Assembly (NCBI GenBank): GCA_964573775.1
Contig: CAZNKU010000061.1
Location: forward strand, 1-7,247
Direction of reading: 5' to 3'
DNA length: 7,247 nt
DNA from: CAZNKU01 sp964573775
GTDB taxonomy: Bacteria; Bacillota; Clostridia; Monoglobales; Firm-18
Made by a program: the position numbers and the translations under genes
In this document: piece by piece, positions 4,382 through 7,247 of the stretch
Layout: each line of letters starts with the position of its first letter
Position numbering within the stretch: the first letter of the stretch is position 1
The notes under the pieces: model-generated
The model's database searches: none
What the model saw: only the letters and a program-made list of their open reading frames with translations
What the model was told of the DNA's origin: nothing

Positions 4382-5638
4382 ATGGAAAGAATTTTTAAAC
4401 CGAAAATTATTGATGCTTTAAAGGGCTACACCGCAAAGCAACTGATTTCCGACCTTGTGGCAGGACTTATAGTTGCAATAATTGCTCTTCCCCTTTCGAT
4501 TGCTTTGGCAATAGCATCGGGTGTGTCACCCGAAAAGGGTATCTACACCGCGATTGTGGCAGGTCTTGTGATTTCATTACTTGGCGGTAGCCGAGTTAAT
4601 ATTTCGGGTCCTACAGCGGCGTTTGCAACAATAGTTGCAGGCATTGTGGCGCAATTTGATATAAGCGGACTTGTAATTGCAACCATTATGGCAGGTATTA
4701 TGCTTATATTAATGGGACTTTTGAAGCTCGGTTTACTTATTAAATACATACCCACAACTATTACCGTAGGTTTTACTTCAGGTATTGCTATAACAATTGC
4801 CATCGGTCAGATTAAGGACTTCTTAGGCCTTACCTACCCCGAGGGCACACACGCGGTTGAAACAATGGAAAAAGCCGAAGCGGTTATAAAATCAATCACC
4901 ACAATTAATTGGTGGGGACTTTTTATCGGCGCAATTGCGCTACTTATAATGATTGTATGGCCCTATATAAGCAAGAAAATCCCAGGCTCGCTGATTGCGG
5001 TGCTTATAGGCGCGGCAATTGTGAAAATTTTCGGTTTACCCGTAAACACTATAGGCGACCTTTATAGTATTGGCAGTTCCCTACCCACATTCAGTTTACC
5101 GACTGTTAATTTTGAAACAGTAACACAGCTATTGCCAAGCGCATTCACGATTGCGATTTTGGCAGGTATAGAGTCCCTTTTATCCTGCGTTGTTTCTGAC
5201 GGTATGATAAATGATAAACACAATTCCAATACCGAGCTTATAGCCCAAGGTCTAGGTAATATATGCTCGGGACTTTTCGGCGGTATTCCTGCTACAGGCG
5301 CTATTGCAAGAACTGCCGCCAATGTTAAAAACGGTGGTCGCTCACCCATTTCGGGAATAGTTCACGCATTGGTTTTACTGCTGATTTTAGTTGTTTTAAT
5401 GCCCTATGCGGCTTGGATACCAATGCCTGTTATCGCCGCTGTACTCTTTATTGTTGCCTACAATATGAGCGAATGGCGTGGCTTTGTAAAGCTTTGTAAA
5501 ACCTCACCTGTTACAGACATTTTGGTGCTTATAACTACCTTTGTGCTGACTGTTGTGTTTGACCTTGTTGTAGCTATTGCGGTTGGTATGTGTTTACATA
5601 TAGCCTTTAAATGCTTTAAAAAAATCAAAAATCATTAA
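4382..5638 (+). CDS. SulP-family anion transporter lacking a STAS domain
   Basis: The 418-residue protein is almost wholly hydrophobic with about 12-14 membrane segments. It shows the SulP (SLC26) transport-domain landmarks: the DLVAGLIVAIIALPLSIALA helix at 24-43, the substrate-site segment NISGPTAAF at 73-81, and the late signature around 284-320 (NTELIAQGLGN, then GLFGGIPATGAIARTAANV). The family moves sulfate, bicarbonate, chloride or dicarboxylates; the substrate cannot be read here. Typical bacterial members run to about 500-600 residues with a cytoplasmic STAS domain. This one stops at the basic tail KCFKKIKNH directly after the last helix, and its terminator follows at once, so it appears naturally short rather than broken. 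It has its own promoter and converges on the SPFH gene. A neighbouring carbonic anhydrase, which would hint at bicarbonate, is not present in the window. The family call is firm, the substrate open. Confidence 0.92.
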   Translation: MERIFKPKIIDALKGYTAKQLISDLVAGLIVAIIALPLSIALAIASGVSPEKGIYTAIVAGLVISLLGGSRVNISGPTAAFATIVAGIVAQFDISGLVIATIMAGIMLILMGLLKLGLLIKYIPTTITVGFTSGIAITIAIGQIKDFLGLTYPEGTHAVETMEKAEAVIKSITTINWWGLFIGAIALLIMIVWPYISKKIPGSLIAVLIGAAIVKIFGLPVNTIGDLYSIGSSLPTFSLPTVNFETVTQLLPSAFTIAILAGIESLLSCVVSDGMINDKHNSNTELIAQGLGNICSGLFGGIPATGAIARTAANVKNGGRSPISGIVHALVLLLILVVLMPYAAWIPMPVIAAVLFIVAYNMSEWRGFVKLCKTSPVTDILVLITTFVLTVVFDLVVAIAVGMCLHIAFKCFKKIKNH

Positions 5639-5646
5639 GGATTACA

Positions 5647-5681
5647 AAAAATCGGTTACTCAAACGCGTAACCGATTTTTA
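5647..5681. terminator. Bidirectional terminator between SulP and SPFH genes
   Basis: AAAAATCGGTTAC (5647-5659) and GTAACCGATTTTT (5668-5680) form 13 perfect pairs around the loop TCAAACGC. The A-run on one side and T-run on the other give a T-tail on both strands, so the same hairpin serves both converging genes. It lies 8 bases after the SulP stop and 3 bases beyond the SPFH stop. Confidence 0.9.
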
Positions 5682-5683
5682 TG

Positions 5684-6493
5684 TTATTCAGCGCTTTTGC
5701 CGCCGTCTATACTGGTAATTAAAGAGTCACTTCCCATTGCCTGAGGAAGCTCGCCGTTCCACTTTTCATAAAACTTTGAACGGATAATATCATCATTAAG
5801 GGAAGCCTTAATTTTATTATTTGCCTCTGCCTCTGCCTCGGCTTTAATTCTTGTGGTTTCAGCCTCGGCCTCAGCATTGGTAATTGCAGTCTGCTTTTCG
5901 GTTTCAGCTTTAAGTAATTGCTGTTGAGCAACCTGTTTTTCTTCGATAGCGGTTATAAAAGCCTCAGAAAAATCAAAGTTAATAATGTTAACATCGGTTA
6001 CAAAAAGACCGATGCTGTTAAGCTTATCATTAAGTCCTGCGATAAGACCGTCTGAAATTAGCGAGCGGTTTGTAACACTTTCCTCAGCAGTGTACTGCGC
6101 GGTTATTGCCTTTAAAACCTCGTTAACAGCGGGCACTACCAAAACATTTTCATACTGAGCGCCTATATTTTTATAAATGCTATAGGATTTTGAGGTATCA
6201 ACACGGTAGTTAATAGCAAGTGTGGTTTCAACAGTCTGTAGGTCCTTAGAAAAAGCTTCGGTATCAACCTCAAGCTTAACAATACGGTTATCAATTTTAA
6301 CTATTTTTTGCACAAAGGGAGCTTTTAGGTGAAAACCCTCTTGCAAAACACCCTCATTTACCTTACCCAAGGTCACTACAACACCTGTATGACCTGCATC
6401 AACAATTGTATAGCAATTTGAAAGCAGAACAATTGCAAAAATCACAGCTACAACAATAATAGCAACTTTAGATAGCTTTTTAACCTTTGTCAT
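5684..6493 (-). CDS. SPFH/band-7 (prohibitin-like) membrane protein
   Basis: This is a 269-residue protein. A basic N-terminus (KVKKLSK) precedes one membrane helix at about 9-26. The SPFH domain follows from about 28 to 185, with the typical opening TIVDAGHTGVVVTLGKV, the segment EGFHLKAPFVQKIVKID and the prohibitin-like end NSIGLFVTDVNIINFDFS. A long Ala/Glu/Lys/Gln coiled coil (about 185-230, with NAEAEAETTRIKAEAEAEA) drives oligomer formation in this family. A short globular end (FYEKWNGELPQAM) follows, as in many prohibitin-type members. Such proteins form large ring or cage assemblies at the membrane and organise membrane regions or regulate membrane proteases such as FtsH; which applies here is unknown. 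There is no NfeD-type partner next to it. The start is ATG with AGGAGG on the minus strand (6501-6506) seven bases upstream. The gene stands alone under its own promoter. Confidence 0.92.
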   Translation of the reverse strand: MTKVKKLSKVAIIVVAVIFAIVLLSNCYTIVDAGHTGVVVTLGKVNEGVLQEGFHLKAPFVQKIVKIDNRIVKLEVDTEAFSKDLQTVETTLAINYRVDTSKSYSIYKNIGAQYENVLVVPAVNEVLKAITAQYTAEESVTNRSLISDGLIAGLNDKLNSIGLFVTDVNIINFDFSEAFITAIEEKQVAQQQLLKAETEKQTAITNAEAEAETTRIKAEAEAEANNKIKASLNDDIIRSKFYEKWNGELPQAMGSDSLITSIDGGKSAE

Positions 6494-6522
6494 ATAAATT
6501 CCTCCTGAAATTTTGTATTTTT

Positions 6523-6551
6523 AATATAGCACAATTAGTGTACAAATTCAA
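6523..6551 (-). promoter_or_regulatory. Promoter of the SPFH gene
   Basis: Read on the minus strand, TTGAAT (6546-6551), a 17-base spacer and TATATT (6523-6528) make a good sigma-70-type promoter. Transcription would start near 6516, about 23 bases before the start codon. Confidence 0.7.
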
Positions 6552-6580
6552 GTATTACAAAAAATAACTGCGCTATTAAA

Positions 6581-6625
6581 GGCTACTTCTCATAAGGATG
6601 TTTTGAATATCCTATGAAATAAGCC
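6581..6625. repeat. Imperfect inverted repeat beside the surface-gene remnant
   Basis: The left arm at 6581-6599 (GGCTACTTCTCATAAGGAT) and the right arm at 6609-6625 (ATCCTATGAAATAAGCC) pair through GGCT/AGCC, TT/AA and TCATA-GGAT/ATCCTATGA, with one bulge and internal mismatches. No T-run follows on either strand. It lies exactly between the SPFH promoter region and the point where surface-protein homology begins. Confidence 0.45.
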
Positions 6626-6627
6626 GA

Positions 6628-7110
6628 TTGACGAAGGTATTTGTAATTTACGCAAAGGTTACGGACAACGCAGGCAATATCACCTATGTCAATTCTAACG
6701 GTATTGTGCTGGATGCTACGGCACCTGCTTGGGATAAGGACGGTAAGAATATTACTGACGATACCGAGATCAACGCTATTTACACAATCAATGAGTATAC
6801 CGTCACCATTATGGATGAAAACGGTGTTTACAAGACATTGACCGTGAAGCACGGTGAGAAGATTACAATGCCCGATGTTCCCACAAAGGATGGATATACT
6901 GTTAAGTGGGATAAGGAGCTTGATACCGTTAAGGGAGATGTTACTGTTAAGGCAGTCTACACCGAGATTCCCAAGACCGACATACCTTCCTCTCCCCAGA
7001 CTTGCGATAACAGCAATATGGCGCTCTGGATCGCCCTGCTCTTCATCAGCGGCGGCGCAGTGATCACACTCACCGTAGTCGATAGAAAGAGAAAAGCAAA
7101 AGAAAATTAA
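6628..7110 (+). pseudogene. C-terminal remnant of a cell-wall-anchored surface protein
   Basis: The frame has no signal peptide, no ribosome site and no proper start; the nearest candidate is TTG at 6628, and the frame is open back to 6607. Residues counted from the TTG: the first 33 (VIYAKVTDNAGNITYVNSNG, then DATAP) are the end of an Ig-like or repeat domain of a large surface protein. Residues about 55-113 (INEYTVTIMDENG, then GEKITMPDVPTKDGYTVKWD) match the InlB B-repeat style of beta-grasp modules. The end carries a sortase-type tail: SPQTCD at 122-127, a hydrophobic helix at 131-150 and the basic anchor RKRKAK. In related proteins the motif is LPXTG-like, usually SPQTGD; here the glycine codon GGC would have become TGC (7003-7005), which should impair sorting. 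The full gene must have been far longer, so this is a truncated remnant unless the window joins two sequences artificially. Confidence 0.75.
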
Positions 7111-7124
7111 ATAATTTAATTAGC

Positions 7125-7161
7125 GCACCCTGTGGAGTAAAATCTGCAGGGTGCATTTTTA
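7125..7161 (+). terminator. Intrinsic terminator of the surface-protein gene
   Basis: GCACCCTG (7125-7132) and CAGGGTGC (7147-7154) form eight perfect pairs around a 14-base loop and are followed by ATTTTTA. It has survived although the gene has lost its beginning. Confidence 0.8.
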
Positions 7162-7227
7162 TATGCGATTTCGCTGGACTTGTGAGATGTTGTGTGGTAT
7201 GTATTTGTGTTGCAAAAAGGAGGTGCA

Positions 7228-7247
7228 ATGCACATGACAACACTTGA
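7228..7247 (+). CDS. Start of an unidentified gene, cut by the window edge
   Basis: A perfect AAAGGAGG (7216-7223) precedes two in-frame ATG codons, at 7228 (four bases away) and 7234 (ten bases away). The readable residues are MHMTTL or MTTL, too few to identify a family. The second ATG has the slightly more usual spacing range; either could serve. The ribosome site makes a real gene likely. Confidence 0.5.

Noticed and set aside
5719..5931. Arg/Leu/Pro-rich minus-strand frame inside the SPFH gene
   Set aside because: It is a shifted reading of the Ala/Glu coiled-coil codons of the SPFH gene, with composition typical of a shadow frame.
6583..6852. Minus-strand frame opposite the surface-protein remnant
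   Set aside because: It has no ribosome site, and the plus-strand frame has clear domain and sorting-tail features.

Overview
The window looks like a low-GC, gut-type Firmicutes (Clostridia, Oscillospiraceae/Ruminococcaceae-like) genome or metagenomic contig. The signs are strong AGGAGG-type ribosome binding sites, AT-rich spacers, GTG starts, hairpin-plus-T terminators, a TnpV-family protein and a surface-protein tail of the type common in these bacteria. The genus cannot be read from the sequence.

Left part (1-3330): two terminator hairpins close whatever lies upstream. Five plus-strand genes follow. They are a stand-alone JAMM/JAB-type metallopeptidase with an intact metal motif (146-577), a 59-residue cysteine-rich protein (649-828), a two-helix membrane protein flanked by coiled coils (919-1977), a TM2-domain membrane protein (1996-2481) and a Sel1-repeat protein (2492-3292). 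The last three are tightly packed and end at a strong terminator (3298-3332). The first two are separated by gaps that hold hairpins. The function of the set is unknown. Its content (a possible deconjugating or processing peptidase, a likely metal-binding protein, two membrane proteins and a repeat scaffold) makes it the best candidate here for an undescribed multi-protein system.

Middle part (3343-4381): a converging minus-strand pair, a 61-residue conserved-looking protein and TnpV, marks a mobile-element cargo region. A 476-base gene-free stretch follows. It holds a minus-strand terminator-like hairpin, a pair of 7-base direct repeats, a striking run of four perfect or near-perfect hairpins (4145-4282) and a consensus sigma-70 promoter.

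Right part (4382-7247): a SulP-family transporter without a STAS domain (plus strand) converges with an SPFH/band-7 membrane protein (minus strand) on a shared 13-bp bidirectional terminator. The SPFH promoter is readable. Just beyond it, after an imperfect 45-base inverted repeat, lies the decayed C-terminal end of a large cell-wall-anchored surface protein. It has no N-terminus and its sorting motif reads SPQTCD instead of SPQTGD. A terminator follows it, and the first codons of another gene begin at the right edge.

The window therefore reads as a patchwork: accessory operon, mobile-element passenger genes, a palindromic repeat element, an ordinary pair of chromosomal-type genes and a surface-gene remnant. 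No recombinase, integrase or relaxase is visible, so the limits of any mobile element cannot be set from this window.
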